A DNA stretch of 64,000 nt. It comes from Earliella scabrosa. Lineage: Eukaryota > Basidiomycota > Agaricomycetes > Polyporales > Polyporaceae. Of the stretch, positions 1-11,401 are shown one piece after another. Below the pieces are notes generated by a model. It searched no databases. It saw only the letters and a program-made list of their open reading frames with translations, and had not been told where the DNA came from. Where the stretch lies: contig JABYQQ010000001.1 in NCBI GenBank assembly GCA_022605405.1, forward strand, positions 2,232,001 to 2,296,000, written 5' to 3'. Made by a program: the position numbers and the translations under genes. Position 1 is the stretch's first letter; every line of letters begins with the position of its first letter.

Positions 1-348
1 TGGTGCGGGTACAGTTGTTGACAGTTACGCGAGGCTCGGACATCGGCCCACTGACCACTGTCAGCAGACAGGACTCCGGAGCACTGGCACGACAGCGAGC
101 GACAGCGTCAACGAACAGCAACAGACAGCGTCCCGGAGGAGGCTGCGCAGACCGGACTCTGACCGGACTCGTCTCGGAGGGTTATTGTGGAACACGGGCG
201 ACCGGGACGGCGACACGCCCTCACCATCATCAACTTCCGCTGTTCCCATCACCCAATGCCACCTTCTCAAATCTGCTGAAATGGGACGCCCTCCCTCTGC
301 CCGAACACGCCATACTGTACTTACCCTCTCCCCACCGTGCTCGGCGCC
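1..348. promoter_or_regulatory. Upstream region of the Gα gene
   Basis: No convincing coding sequence is seen. The stretch is C-rich in its last 100 bases (short CCCTCT/CCCTCTCC runs at about 290-340) directly before the ATG at 349, which is typical of a fungal core promoter and 5' leader. Overlapping reading frames on both strands have no recognisable protein features. Confidence 0.4.
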
Positions 349-2615
349 ATGCCCCGCGCCCTCGAGACTCCCGACCCGCTCGCCGTCGCCCTTCAGCCGC
401 CACCCGACGAGACACCCGCAGAACGATGGGCACGAGAGCAGGAAGAGGCGCGGGCTCGCAGGGTGAGCGAGCAAATCGACGACCAGATCAAGGCGGAGAA
501 GATGGCCATGAAGAAACGGAAGCCCCCAATCAAGGTCCTTCTACTGGGTCAGAGTGAGAGTGGGAAATCCACAACAGTCAAAAGTGAGTGCACCCCACAT
601 CCGTACCAGACGCGTCATTCCTCAGGCCGCACGCACACGATGGCTAGACTTTCAGTTGGCCTATGCGTACTCGTCGTTCTTAGCTGAACGTGCGGCGTGG
701 CGCGCCGTCATTCACCTCAACCTCGTCCGCTCAATCACGTCCATCATGAATGTCCTCACGAAAGAACTCGCCACCGCGTTCCCGGGCTCCGACTTGAGCT
801 CACCCATGGATGCGGAATTCGACGAAGATGAAGACGAGCGGGAGCAATTTGCGGACCCCTCGTCCTGCCCACTCAACGAAACCCATCGTTTACTCCTCTT
901 ACGTCTGGCTCCTTTGCGTCACGTCCAGCATGATCTGGAGAAGAGTCTAGGTGCAGCGTCGTCAGAGAACCTACGAATTGGCGCGGGGGGCGCAGCGCCC
1001 TGGTCGAACGGCAGCAAGTTCCGCCCGAAGGAGTTTGCAGTCACAAGTCGTAGCGGGTGGAAGTCTGCGCTCAATCGCGTAAGGGGGATCAAGGGAGATG
1101 GAGATAGCGTGCACGAGAAGGAGGGATGGCCACGCCAGGTACGTTTGTGTCTGTCGGTCCTGGCTCCTGTCCTGCCTGGTCTCAGCATTTGCCAGCATCC
1201 ACGTCGACCATCCGTATCCCGTCTTGCCGAGCTGAAGGCATCTGATCCCGAACCCGAGGTCGATATCGAACATACGACCGATATCATCGCCTCGTGTGCC
1301 GAAGATATGCATGCACTCTGGATGGACCCAGTCGTAAGGACGGTCCTCGACAAGAAGGGAATGCGGCCGGAAGAAGGTCCTGGCTTGTACGTCACTCTTC
1401 ACATGCTCTCATTGCCCCAAGTACAGCTCCGGTGCCCTTTCTCATGTCTGCCTGAACAGCTACCTGAATGACGTGAAACGTGTAGCGGCACGAGACTACC
1501 AGCCGTCAGATGCTGACGTGGTCCGGGCACGTTTACGCACGATGGGTGTGCAGGAGCATCGGTTCGTGTTTGAGAAAGGTATGTCACCCGCATACATGCA
1601 TGCATAGCATCAATACGACATCTGACGGCCCCATGCAGGTGCCGAGAGTGGACAAGAGTGGCTCATTTACGACGTCGGCGGAGCGCGGTCTTTGGTGAGT
1701 GTCATACTAAATAGCCTTCTCTTGTTGGCATCGCTCAACGGTCTCACAGCGGAATGCATGGTATCCGTATTTCGACGAGATCAACGCGATCATTTTCCTT
1801 GCACCTATCAGCTGCTTCGATGAGCAGCTTGCGGAGGACAGGCGGGTCAACCGCCTCCAAGACAGCCTCCTCCTATGGAAGGCTGTTTGCTCCACCAAGC
1901 TCCTCGCGAAGGTGCAGCTGATCCTGGTGAGTCATGCTCTAGCATGAATGCGCGCGCGCGAGAACTCACCGGGATCTTTTTGGTGCAGTTTCTGAACAAA
2001 TGCGATCTTCTGCAGAAGAAGCTCGCGCGCGGCGTCCGTGTCTATGACTACGTTCCCTCGTTCGGTGACCGACCAAATGACGCGCCGACAACCGCCAAGT
2101 GTGCGTTTGCTGTATCACCGCCTGCTTCTCTCATTCACAGCGCTGACACATGCCTCGTCCGCCTTGATGCATTACCAGATTTCCGCCAGCAGTTCAGGGA
2201 CTACCTCCTCCGGTACTCTCCGCAACAGCGGGGGTTCTACTCGTATCTCACGTCCGTTGTGGTGCGTTGCCTTCCATCTTCTCAGCTATGCTCTCCGCTG
2301 GCGTTCCTGCGGCTTCTTGGGCGCGCACCGCGTCTCCGGGACCGCGCGTGTTCCCACCGAATAGCATATCTGTTGCTTCTTATGCCATGATCCCGTCGGC
2401 GCGCATGCGTCCCTTGCCGTCCCTAGATCTCGTGTGGACGCTGTTACTGATACGGAGCTTTCCGATAGGACACACAAGCAACTGCTATCCAGGTCGCTGC
2501 AGGTACGCGATCTGTCCACATTCTGTATCGTGCTACAGCTGATTGACATGGATTGTCTCGTGCAGTGCGTGAGGGCATCCAGCGCAACCATCTCAAGGAC
2601 GCCGATATCATATGA
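349..2615 (+). CDS. Atypical large heterotrimeric G-protein alpha subunit
   Basis: This is a guanine-nucleotide-binding Gα protein, a membrane-associated signal transducer downstream of receptors. I read ten exons: 349-583, 648-1138, 1196-1386, 1460-1578, 1639-1694, 1750-1926, 1989-2100, 2179-2261, 2469-2502 and 2566-2615, giving 515 aa. Typical Gα proteins are about 350 aa; the extra length is an N-terminal lead and a long insert in the helical domain with an acidic run (DEDEDER). Visible motifs are the P-loop GQSESGKST (67-75), switch I RTMG, DVGGAR (357-362) and NKCD (426-429). The third motif is normally DVGGQR, so the catalytic Gln is Ala here. No MGxxxS myristoylation start is present. 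The ATG at 349 was chosen because the more upstream in-frame candidate is GTG. Identity as Gα is secure; the activity state is inference. Confidence 0.9.
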
Positions 2616-4060
2616 GATCTCAACACACACACCGTGCCTGCATTCCATCTGCTCGAAGCTCCGCCGGCTTTCAATCAACCACAGCGCTTACCGTAACATT
2701 CATCATTTCCGCCATCGCAGATGTTGGCCGGAAAGATTCCCCAGTCATGCTTATGATCTCCGCTCACGAACGGATGCCCGTGCCATCCCCTGACTCGACT
2801 CACCCGGTCCCTCATGTCCTGCGTCTATCCATCTATAGCCCACTTGCTGTACCCCACCCCTACCGCGCCATCGCCTTCTCCATCTTCCTATGTCATCTCT
2901 CCCACCGCGCCCGCCGCCCTTCTGGCATCTGTAGTCGTAATTCTCTACCCTGTGCATAACTCCATCCGGCCTCTCACGCGCACGCTCCATGCACCCGCAT
3001 TCCGCTCCAACGCTCTTCGTTCTCCGATCTCATCGCCTGGCGCCCCATCACCCACTGCAGCACTAGTTGTTCACTCGCTCCGTTAACTATATACCTTATT
3101 TATCCGCTACTCGTTATCGTGTGTACTCTAGTAAACCTGATGGACCTGGAGCTCCAATGATTCTGAATGGCTCAGAGAAGCTGGCCTCTCAGATCTCAGC
3201 CTTCGCGCACCACATATGTACCACGTACATTCCCATAGTCCCTTCTTTCCGCAGCGGGCACGCATGGTTGATCCCCGATCTGTGAGCGGGATGAATTGCT
3301 TGTGGGAGAGGCAGAGTCTCTTTCCCCACAGCGCCCGACGGAAAACGTCGTACAAGGCTCCGACAATGATGCTGGATTCATTTCGTGTGGCCAGAAGCAG
3401 GTGGAGATGCTGTAGCAAAGTCACCGGGAGACCCTTCGACATCGCGTAGAGCCAATGCGGTCTCACCCTGAGTCCTCCTACCCACGACTTCCCTGAATAC
3501 GAGATGTTGTCCACGACGAAGCATGCTGTAACTTAGCAACGGCACGGACAGCTAGTAGTCTACACCGAAACATGTACAGTTGCTCAGCAGTGTCCCCGAA
3601 GGACAACGTAAATCTCAGCTCTAAGACTGACAGGCCCTCTTCCACTAATCCGTTCGGAACACCTTCCCTCTGGCCAACTGACGCGATTCGGACGTTGGGC
3701 GGTGAGTCGTGGGTGGACGGATATGGAAGGCGGAAGCTTTGGATCCTAATAGCGCCAAACAAACGCTGTGGCACCGGCGAACTTACTACATAACTTCGAG
3801 ACTGGGACTGCAATCCTCATCATGCCGCGCGTGCAACAAGGCATGCTGATCCTCTCGGCTCCCGAGTCATTGCTATTGTAGGCATGATTGATCTGAAGCG
3901 TGCGTGCAACCGGGAGGGCTTCAGGTCACCGCTTGCCATGCTCATGAAGTTGAGTTGACAGCCTTCTGCAGGCTACACTGATGCCGCGGCTCAAACCTTG
4001 TACATCAGGTGTACAGCGTTGCGGTCTGCTCCACGGGGTGAGTCCATCTAGTGTTAATAT
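2616..4060. other. Intergenic, between Gα and the first F-box gene
   Basis: Holds the 3' flanks of two convergent genes. The first part (2760-3060) is pyrimidine-rich. Reading frames of up to about 130 codons exist on both strands but show no family motif, consistent splice structure or biased composition. I see no gene, RNA or repeat. Confidence 0.4.
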
Positions 4061-5386
4061 TTACGCTGATATTGAACGCTTATGTGCCAGGTCAGTACAG
4101 CTGCGCCACGCCCGTACGACGACCGATTCATGACAATGTCTGCTGTCTAGCCGAATCGTCTGCCCCGATACCACCCGCCCAATGGTCTCATGTTTCCCAG
4201 CAGCACCATTTTTCGACTTTAATGTGGCCAACTCTGCTCTCTTCGTGCGCTCGAATGCCCACTCTCCTTCGTCCTCTTCTCGCTCTGCCCAGCAACACGG
4301 CTGGTCCAGCATCCGTCCCTCCCACTCCCATCTCAGCCGATCCTGCCAGTATCCAGGTCTATACCATCGTCCGCGCATCACCACAATATCTGGACCTCCT
4401 TCTCGCTTCTTGACTCTGGACATCATCTTGACCTGCTCCATGTACTCGTGTCCCCGCACCGGCTCCAGGACGAAAGGCTGCACGATCGCGCGTCTCAGCT
4501 TCGGGAACGCGACCTTCGCGCGCTTCCCGGGGTCGCTCGGTGTGTGTCGGTGACGGCTGGTCATCGACTCCAGGACCTCTGGGATGAGGTTGCTCGCCTG
4601 CGACACCCGGATATGCGTCACTGACGGCGCGAGCTTGCCCCACATTGGCAGCGTCTTCTCCCAAGGGTGCGCCTTCGGGCCTTCGTAGACGACATGGAGA
4701 TGCGTGAGCGAGGGGAATGGCGGCCCACCATCTCCATCCTGACTCTTCTTCTGGTCCGGTATGCGCAACGACTCGAAGGACGCCCTGCCCTGGGACTCAG
4801 ACCACACCGGATCCGCACGGACGAACATCTGGTCGTCCGCGAGCAGGCTCAGCTCGCGGAGGACGGGGAACGCCGTGCCCACGTACGGCAGCCGGACGTC
4901 GGGGCTCTGCAAGACGGCCAGCGTCTCGAGGGTGGGCGCGACGAGGGAGAAGAGGTACGGAACGAGATAGACGAACTGCCGGTCCCACGCGGCCTTTGCC
5001 TCCTCCCATGCCTGCTGCTCCTCCACCAGCTGCCTGCGCTGCTTCCGCGTCCCCTTCGAATACCCCGCGTGGCCGCTCCATGGTTTCTTCGGCGCATCGC
5101 ATGCATCTGGGAGGAAGCTGAGTAGGAGGTGGTGGGTGTTGGGGAAGGGCGTGGTGTGCGTTGGAGAAGGCTGGACGGAGAGCTGTGATCGCTCGACGCG
5201 CTCGATGCATAGCAGCAGCTGGCCTATCTGCGCAAGGCTGGATAGCTTGAGCGAATAGAATCTGGCCGGTGCGGACGTCGCGCGGACGGCCCGCGAGGTG
5301 AGGGCGAGGGCTGCCCCGGTGCGCCCGCCGTCGGTGCATGCATGGGGAAATATTTGCAGCCAGACGTCCGTTGGAAGGCGTTCCAT
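4061..5386 (-). CDS. F-box-like domain protein, paralog 1
   Basis: Single-exon gene of 441 aa starting with MERLPTDVWLQIF, an F-box-type N-terminus. It continues with CTDGG...ALALTSRAVR, a form very common in Agaricomycete F-box proteins. F-box proteins usually link a target to SCF ubiquitin ligases through Skp1; the target here is unknown. After the F-box the protein has LLLSFLPDACDAPKK (about 85-100), leucine-rich segments (LETLAVLQSPDVRLP, LRELSLLADD) and an acidic tail. The neighbour at 6509-8005 is clearly a tandem paralog with the same blocks in the same order (LLLSFLPDxCDAP, LAVLQ, HLHVV, HPW-K-LP, THxRVSQ). No intron is needed. The start is the first ATG before the F-box. Confidence 0.8.
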   Translation of the reverse strand: MERLPTDVWLQIFPHACTDGGRTGAALALTSRAVRATSAPARFYSLKLSSLAQIGQLLLCIERVERSQLSVQPSPTHTTPFPNTHHLLLSFLPDACDAPKKPWSGHAGYSKGTRKQRRQLVEEQQAWEEAKAAWDRQFVYLVPYLFSLVAPTLETLAVLQSPDVRLPYVGTAFPVLRELSLLADDQMFVRADPVWSESQGRASFESLRIPDQKKSQDGDGGPPFPSLTHLHVVYEGPKAHPWEKTLPMWGKLAPSVTHIRVSQASNLIPEVLESMTSRHRHTPSDPGKRAKVAFPKLRRAIVQPFVLEPVRGHEYMEQVKMMSRVKKREGGPDIVVMRGRWYRPGYWQDRLRWEWEGRMLDQPCCWAEREEDEGEWAFERTKRAELATLKSKNGAAGKHETIGRVVSGQTIRLDSRHCHESVVVRAWRSCTDLAHKRSISA

Positions 5387-6508
5387 GATATGCTGACCAG
5401 CGGATGCGAACAGAGGTTGATTGTGAGAACGGAGAAGAATGGTAGTGAACGATGGCAGGGCTTATTATGAGGTGGTGGTGATGGGTGCGCGGGGTCTGGC
5501 AGGAGGTGCCGAACCGTAGTGATACATGTCAATGCTAAGTACCCCGGCTGACCGCAGGGTGCGTCTCCTATTGAGACGCGATCATTGCTACCTGTACATT
5601 TGTCGTTCATAGCCCCTGCACTGGTTCGCAGGCGGCTCTTCGAGGCCTCGGAGTGTGAGATCGGATTCCGACATTTACTCAATGACATGTACGCGGAGGA
5701 TGGCCCCCCGGACCCGTGTTTCCGGTTTCCGGAATTCAGATGTACTTACGTACACAAGCCTGATGGAGGCACGACAGCGTGTCCGACCGTGACGGTGTCG
5801 TAGCATACCTGGCGCGCCAACTTTGACTCGTATGACGACACGACGAGTCGGACTCATGCCATCTGCGGTACGGCATTGCGGGCTGGTGGTGTGAGACAGT
5901 ACTTCTTGCGTATCTAGACTGGCTCTCTTGACTAGTGACGTACGTAGGCACGCTATTTATTCTTCAACTTGAACTCCGGATTCATGATCATTAGTACCTG
6001 AAGTCAGATGGCCTGAATCCCAAGCGACCTGCCCTCAGGCCTGGTCCTTACGATCGTGACATTTGAGAAGAAGATGGTCACCGGCTCGACAGTGACTGAA
6101 CTGGCCTTCCGACTGCCCTCCCGGGTTGTGATCTGCAGAGGCAGTGTCATGCTTAGACGATGCGCTCAGCCAAGCCGTTCCATCCCAGTGATGCCTATTG
6201 AAACGGGCCTGTTACATCCGAGTCGCCGATGCGTGTGCTTGAACGCCCCGCTGCGGGATCCAAGCTTAAGTTAGATAGATAGTTCAACAAGTTTCAGTGT
6301 TCCTAAGAACCTTCGTCATCTTTGTGGCCGGGCCTGTGCAAGTCTTCCGTTAACGAGCAAGTCAATTAATACTGTTTGGTTTGGGAGCGCTACGTTCAGG
6401 TGACCGAAGGAGAACTTGGGTCAAGCCGACCTAACAGCCCCCACACAGGAGAGAACGGCTACACGGGCAAACCTCGTCATGCAAACTACTAACGTCACGC
6501 CGGTCATC
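5387..6508. other. Intergenic, between tandem F-box genes
   Basis: Contains the promoter of the 4061-5386 gene and the 3' flank of the 6509-8005 gene. I see no coding sequence with family signals, no RNA gene and no long repeat. Confidence 0.4.
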
Positions 6509-8005
6509 TCAGCGCGCCCCACTCCTTCCAAGTCTTGGAAGCCGAGTCGAAACCACCTTCCACCACCTCCTCGCAGACCTCTCTCCCGCGCCCTGGCTGT
6601 CCGAGCTCCCGTCTCCCCGAAGCTCCCGGATGTTCACCGTCGCTTTCTCCCTGCCCTTCCCCTTCTTCCCCGGCGTCCGCTCCAGATGGAACACCTTCCA
6701 CACGTCCTCGTCCTCCTCGTTCTCCGTCCAGCACCCCCCGCCGCCCATCATCCGCTCGCGCCAGTCCCACCGGAGCCGCGCCTCCCAGTACCCAGGCACA
6801 TACGCGCGCGTCCGCAGGATCGTGAAGCGCACCTTCCCCGTCGCACTCGGGTCCGGGTCCGCACTCTCATCACCGTCCGCGCCCATAGCGCACTCGTCTC
6901 GAATCCGCTCGAGCTCCAGCATGCTCCTCTGCGCCTCGTCGTTGTTCCTCCGCGCCCCGGACATCTGCACAACCAGCACGCGCAAGCTGGGACACGTCGC
7001 CTCCCTCGGCCGCAGCGGCGCATGCGCGCCCGCCTCCGACTCGTCCTCCGGCCCCGCGTCCTCAGCCTCCGGCGGCGGCAAGGGGGACGACGGGGAGAAC
7101 GGCGGTGCGGGGTCGACGCCCAGCATCTCCGCGAGCACGGGCGGCAGGCGTGCGGTCCCCTGCGACACACGTAGGTGGGTGAGCGAGGGGGCCAGCGCAG
7201 GCCAGAGCGGGAGCGACTTGTCCCACGGGTGCAGCTTCGGGCCCGTATCTACGACGTGCAGGTGCGTGAGGGCGGGGAACGGCGGCGGATCCACGTCCGC
7301 GTCGGGCCGCGCGGCGGCGGGGACGCCATAAAACATAAAGTCCGAGGGGTCGTTCTGGCCCGAGACGAGCGCGCCGGGGCCGGGTGCGCGGAGGAGCATG
7401 CGGTCGTCGCCGAGGAGGGTGAGCTCGCGCAACGCAGGAAGGCGTGCGGGGACGAGCGGGAGGCGGACCTCGGCGCACTGGAGGACTGCGAGCGTGTGGA
7501 GGGCGGGGGCGGCGAGCTGGAGGAGGCGCGAGACGTGGAGGACGAAGGCGCGGTTCCAGTCCGTCTTGGCCGCGGCCCAGGCCTTGTGGTCGTGCGCGAG
7601 CTGGAAGATGAGCGAGCGCTCGTCGCGCGCGTAGTCCGTCCACTTGCGGAACGTGCGCTGCGGCGCGTCGCACGTGTCCGGGAGGAATGAGAGGAGGAGG
7701 TTGTGGATCGGGGCGGGGGAGGTGTCGCTGCCCGCAGCTGGGTGGAGCGTGTCGAGCGTGGTCCGGCTTGCGGTGCCGGAGGGCCGGCCGCTGTCGAAGC
7801 GGCGGATGCGCTCGAGGCAGACGAGGAAGTGCCGCACCTGGGTGACGCTGGAGAGCGTGAGCGAGTGGAAGCGGACGGGGGCGGAGAGGGCGCGGAACTG
7901 TCTGGAGGTGCGCGCGAGCGCGCAGCCGGACGCTCCGCCGTCGGTGCAGGCCAGCTGGAATATCAGGATCCAGACGTCGTATGGGATGTCTCTCATGCCG
8001 GGCAT
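6509..8005 (-). CDS. F-box-like domain protein, paralog 2
   Basis: Single-exon gene of 498 aa. The N-terminus (MPGMRDIPYDVWILIFQLACTDGG) is an F-box-like helix followed by the CTDGG...LARTSRQFR block seen in many basidiomycete F-box proteins. The likely role is substrate recognition for an SCF-type ubiquitin ligase, by family analogy. Blocks shared with the gene at 4061-5386 include LLLSFLPDTCDAP, LHTLAVLQCAEVRLP, LRELTLLGDDRM, HLHVVDTGPKLHPW, THLRVSQ and a Gly/Trp stretch near the C-terminus. This copy has a longer Pro/Glu-rich insert (about 310-345). The ATG at 8005 is used; an internal Met three codons later is an equally good start. GC content at third positions is very high. Confidence 0.8.
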   Translation of the reverse strand: MPGMRDIPYDVWILIFQLACTDGGASGCALARTSRQFRALSAPVRFHSLTLSSVTQVRHFLVCLERIRRFDSGRPSGTASRTTLDTLHPAAGSDTSPAPIHNLLLSFLPDTCDAPQRTFRKWTDYARDERSLIFQLAHDHKAWAAAKTDWNRAFVLHVSRLLQLAAPALHTLAVLQCAEVRLPLVPARLPALRELTLLGDDRMLLRAPGPGALVSGQNDPSDFMFYGVPAAARPDADVDPPPFPALTHLHVVDTGPKLHPWDKSLPLWPALAPSLTHLRVSQGTARLPPVLAEMLGVDPAPPFSPSSPLPPPEAEDAGPEDESEAGAHAPLRPREATCPSLRVLVVQMSGARRNNDEAQRSMLELERIRDECAMGADGDESADPDPSATGKVRFTILRTRAYVPGYWEARLRWDWRERMMGGGGCWTENEEDEDVWKVFHLERTPGKKGKGREKATVNIRELRGDGSSDSQGAGERSARRWWKVVSTRLPRLGRSGAR

Positions 8006-8804
8006 GCAACGTGCGATGTTAGCAGAGGGTGAATGCGGAGGAGAATGGGCTGGATGGGCGGGGTAAGATGCATCAGGTTCTTAAGTACGAGCAGAACAGT
8101 CTCAGATCTGTGCACGTCCGCGTGCGAACGACCGACTCCCCACGCCTGGTTGAGTTTATGCACGTACGTTCCTGGTGTTTGACGCTTCGTACTTGAGCTT
8201 GAACCCTGAACCCAAAAGTGAACAGGGCATGTCAGTATCTGTTTCGGCGCTGGTGTTCACCTATCATTATGGTAGGTGCACTGCCATGAGCCTTTCCAAC
8301 GGGTAGCAGAGTGATAATCGTGTGCGCCCGCGCCACGATGAACAGTACGGTGCATGCTCGACCTATCCTTGCAGGCGACGACGAACACCCGTTGCTCTCG
8401 AGACTTCCCGGGTCCGAATCTACGCAACAGCGAGGCCGCCAGATGAGAACAGGTGGTCTCACTCGGAATGTCGGGGCGGGGCCCAAAGATAGCAACCTCC
8501 GCGAAGAAGGCAATGGTGTTATCTCGGCAACCCGCTTCGCTGTCATGGGACGCTGCGGTCCACGTCGTTGTGCGCGCCTCGGAGCGGCGAGACTTGGTGT
8601 TGCCCAAACTCGAACCTGCCAGCGCAACACGAAGCCTCAGTGGAAGAACGCCGGCGGACGTCTGGCACCTGATCCACGTCCACGCATCTGGACTCGCGAG
8701 AAGCTTCAGCCGTGGCCTGTCTCTACCCCTCCATTGATCTGTCGGAGAACCTCTAGCAGTACACATCACATCGCGCACATACACCAAGCAGCAAAGCAAA
8801 CAGC
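8006..8804. other. Intergenic
   Basis: Promoter region of the 6509-8005 F-box gene plus the 3' flank of the dehydrogenase-like gene. Open frames on both strands (for example 8257-8994 and 8311-9318) lack motifs and run through the introns of the neighbouring gene, so I treat them as chance. Confidence 0.4.
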
Positions 8805-9908
8805 TCACTTTCCTTCGCGCATCACCTCCTTCGCCTCCTCCACAAACTTCTTCAGCACCCGCACGTCCTCGCCGTCGGGCAAATCCTTCTCGATGCGCGC
8901 GTACAGCTGCGCGAAGCCGTGGTGGACGTGCGCCTCCCCCTCGCCCAGACCGTCGCGCACAAACGCGGAGATCTCGTCCATCTCGCCCACCCACCGGTAC
9001 GCCTTCGGGAGCATGCTCGGGATGCTCCTCGTCATGCGCTCGAGCACCGCAGGCTGCGAGTCGTGCAGCTCACGCATGAGCGCCTGCGCCGTGGCGGGCG
9101 AGGATGCGTATGCGGCTGTATCAGGAGCAGGGGCAGTCAGCAAGATGACGTCGCGCGCAGGAAGTCGGGGAGCACGGTCTGACGTACCTAGAACCATAGT
9201 GGTCGCAAGACCCGTAAAGCCTTTCGAGAGTCCCTGTCATCGTACGTCAAGATGTCAGTCCTGGACCAGCCCGGTGGCACTCTCCCAGCGGGCGCCATGG
9301 GTAGAAGGCATCGCCTAGAAGTGAAAGTTGGAACTTACAGCATACGACATCTTCAAGGCACTTGCATCTCCAACTCCTGCACCCTCCCCTCTCAACGGGA
9401 CGACCCGCAGCCCCCACTTTCCCAACGCGACGAAGGCGTCCAAGAGGTCCAGGTCGGCAGGATCGGCCGATGCGTAGAACGCGGGGTCGTACTTGTCCGT
9501 CGGTGGCCCGCCAACGATACCGGCGTCGAGGAATCGGACTCCGCTGCCCTCAAAGACGTTCGCGACGCGCTTCGCGCTCTCAGGGCTGATAGCGTTGCAG
9601 TCCACAAACGCGAGCTTCGACTCCGAGCCCTCGCCTCGGCCCGCAACATCGACCGCTTTCCGGAAGCTCTCGGCGAACGCGAGCGCAGAGCTCGGGGGGA
9701 GGATGCTCAGGACCCACTCCGCGCGGCGCGCGATCTCCGGGAGGGACGCGTCGCGCATTCCCGCGGCCTTTGCGCGCTCGACGGTGCCTGGGGAGCGGCC
9801 GTCGAGGGTCGTGAGCACGGTGCAGCCGGACTTTGTGAGCTTGTGGGCGACGGCTGCGCCCATCGAGCCGGGTGCGATTATGGCGAGGGTGGGCGCGGGG
9901 GACGTCAT
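8805..9908 (-). CDS. 6-phosphogluconate-dehydrogenase-like NAD(P)-binding protein with DUF1932-type C-terminus
   Basis: Predicted cytosolic β-hydroxyacid dehydrogenase-like protein of 308 aa. Three exons on the minus strand: 9908-9339, 9233-9188 and 9115-8805. The N-terminus (TLAIIAPGSMGAAVAHKL) is a Rossmann dinucleotide-binding loop. It is followed by VLSILPPS, VDCNAISPES and FLDAGIVGGPP, the familiar blocks of the 6PGDH NAD-binding domain. The last exon (AAYASSPATAQALMREL...) matches the helical C-terminal domain known as DUF1932. Substrate is unknown; relatives act on small hydroxy acids. The second intron is in frame with its exons, but removing it restores a continuous helical domain, so I spliced it. 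It is divergent from the OPT gene across about 1.5 kb. Confidence 0.82.
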
Positions 9909-11401
9909 GGCGGTGGTGTAACTTTAGGGCGGGGTGTGGGGTTCGGGGACATGGACTGCTTATATGTATGCTATCGATATCGCGGCGTGTGACCTCCGAG
10001 GGGAAGGACGATAGAGTCCCGCCACATTGGTCCCCAGTGAAGCAACGACTCGGAGGGGCTCGTAAGGCATGATGACGGGCTGCTGTCCCAACACGCCGAA
10101 GAATATCACATAGCTACTCACTGGCAGTACCGGAAGAGACTGTTGCGCTATCGGTGTATTGAGATCACGACTGACGGAGCGTGACTGGGTTCACAACTGA
10201 GGGAAGGTGATACACATTGGTTGTTCGCGAGGCTTCCAATCGTTCATCCATCTTCGTTCCTTGAGAGCGCGGCTTTCAGAGGGCACCGTGACAGGGAGCC
10301 TTGCGAGACTAGTAGCATGCTGGCATGTGTAGAGTGTGTGCGTAAAGCGAGAGCTCGACAGCAAGGTCAGCCGTATACGAGGTCAGGTTCGGTCGTGTTC
10401 AGCGAGTAAGGGATATTGAAAGCGGGCGGACGAGAGCCCATGGCCAGGCACCTATGGAGGACTCGGAGACTCGAAGGCGTCTCCGATCCCCTCGGCCAAA
10501 ATTGGCAGGTTGTCACGATCAAGACGCGTGACGTCACCTGCCACCGCACAACGGTTTGAGTCAAGTTCAGTTCGCGTTTGCTCCTACTTAGCAAGTAGGC
10601 TCGTACCACATTGACTCAAGCTTACCTACCTCGGAGTGCTTTGGCGTCAGCACTCGTTTGCAATTACGCCAACTCGTACCGACGCAGTTACCCACCAGCT
10701 ACGACAACCATGACTTGCCCATGCCGACGATGTGTAGTAGCCACCACTCACCACACGACAAAGCATCCGGCATCGCAACAGGTGCGTGATTAGAGCAGTA
10801 CTGCATCCATCGCACACCAACGGCGCGCTGATGCTGCCGCATCTCAACGTTCAACCATCCTAGGCCGGTTATTTTTGGCACACCGGAGGGCGCCGCCCGC
10901 CGGATGCTCAGAGTCACCGCTGGTCAGCCTACACTATATTGCCCTCGAATCTATTCCGCTCTCTGCCACACATCCAGGCACGGAGAATGTGGAGGGACCG
11001 GGACCGTGTGGCGATTGCCAGACGTCTGAAACGGTGGACCAGGACGGCAGGATTCAGCGCAGGCTCCCACTTTGACACGACCGCATGGAGTGGCCATTCG
11101 AACGCTGAGAATTACCGCACATTTCACACCTTCGGCTTCCCTTCCCTCCAACGCGACCCCTCCGATGCACCGCCTGCCCCGGAGCTTTCTCACGAAGAAC
11201 GCTCCCCTCCATGCACCTCGCCCCGTACTCTATGGATTGCCGCCTCGGCGGTGGGGTCAGGCGCCAGACTTCTTCGAGCACATAAAGCGTCGCCCTCCAG
11301 ATTTCGCCGGGGCCCCCTTCGGCAGTACCGTGTCTCTTCGCCTCATCGTCTTTGCTGCTGTCCACTCTGCTAGCAACTCGCGTGACTAGCCCTGCAGCAA
11401 C
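9909..11401. promoter_or_regulatory. Divergent intergenic region, dehydrogenase-like gene / OPT gene
   Basis: About 1.5 kb between two divergently transcribed genes, so it should carry both promoters. It contains one perfect TGACGTCA (CRE/ATF-type) octamer at 10529-10536. No coding sequence with recognisable family features is seen on either strand. Confidence 0.4.

Noticed and set aside
9116..9187. Reading through the second intron of the dehydrogenase-like gene
   Set aside because: It is in frame, but removal at GTACGT/ACAG joins MVL to AAYASS and keeps the helical domain; the retained segment looks intron-like.
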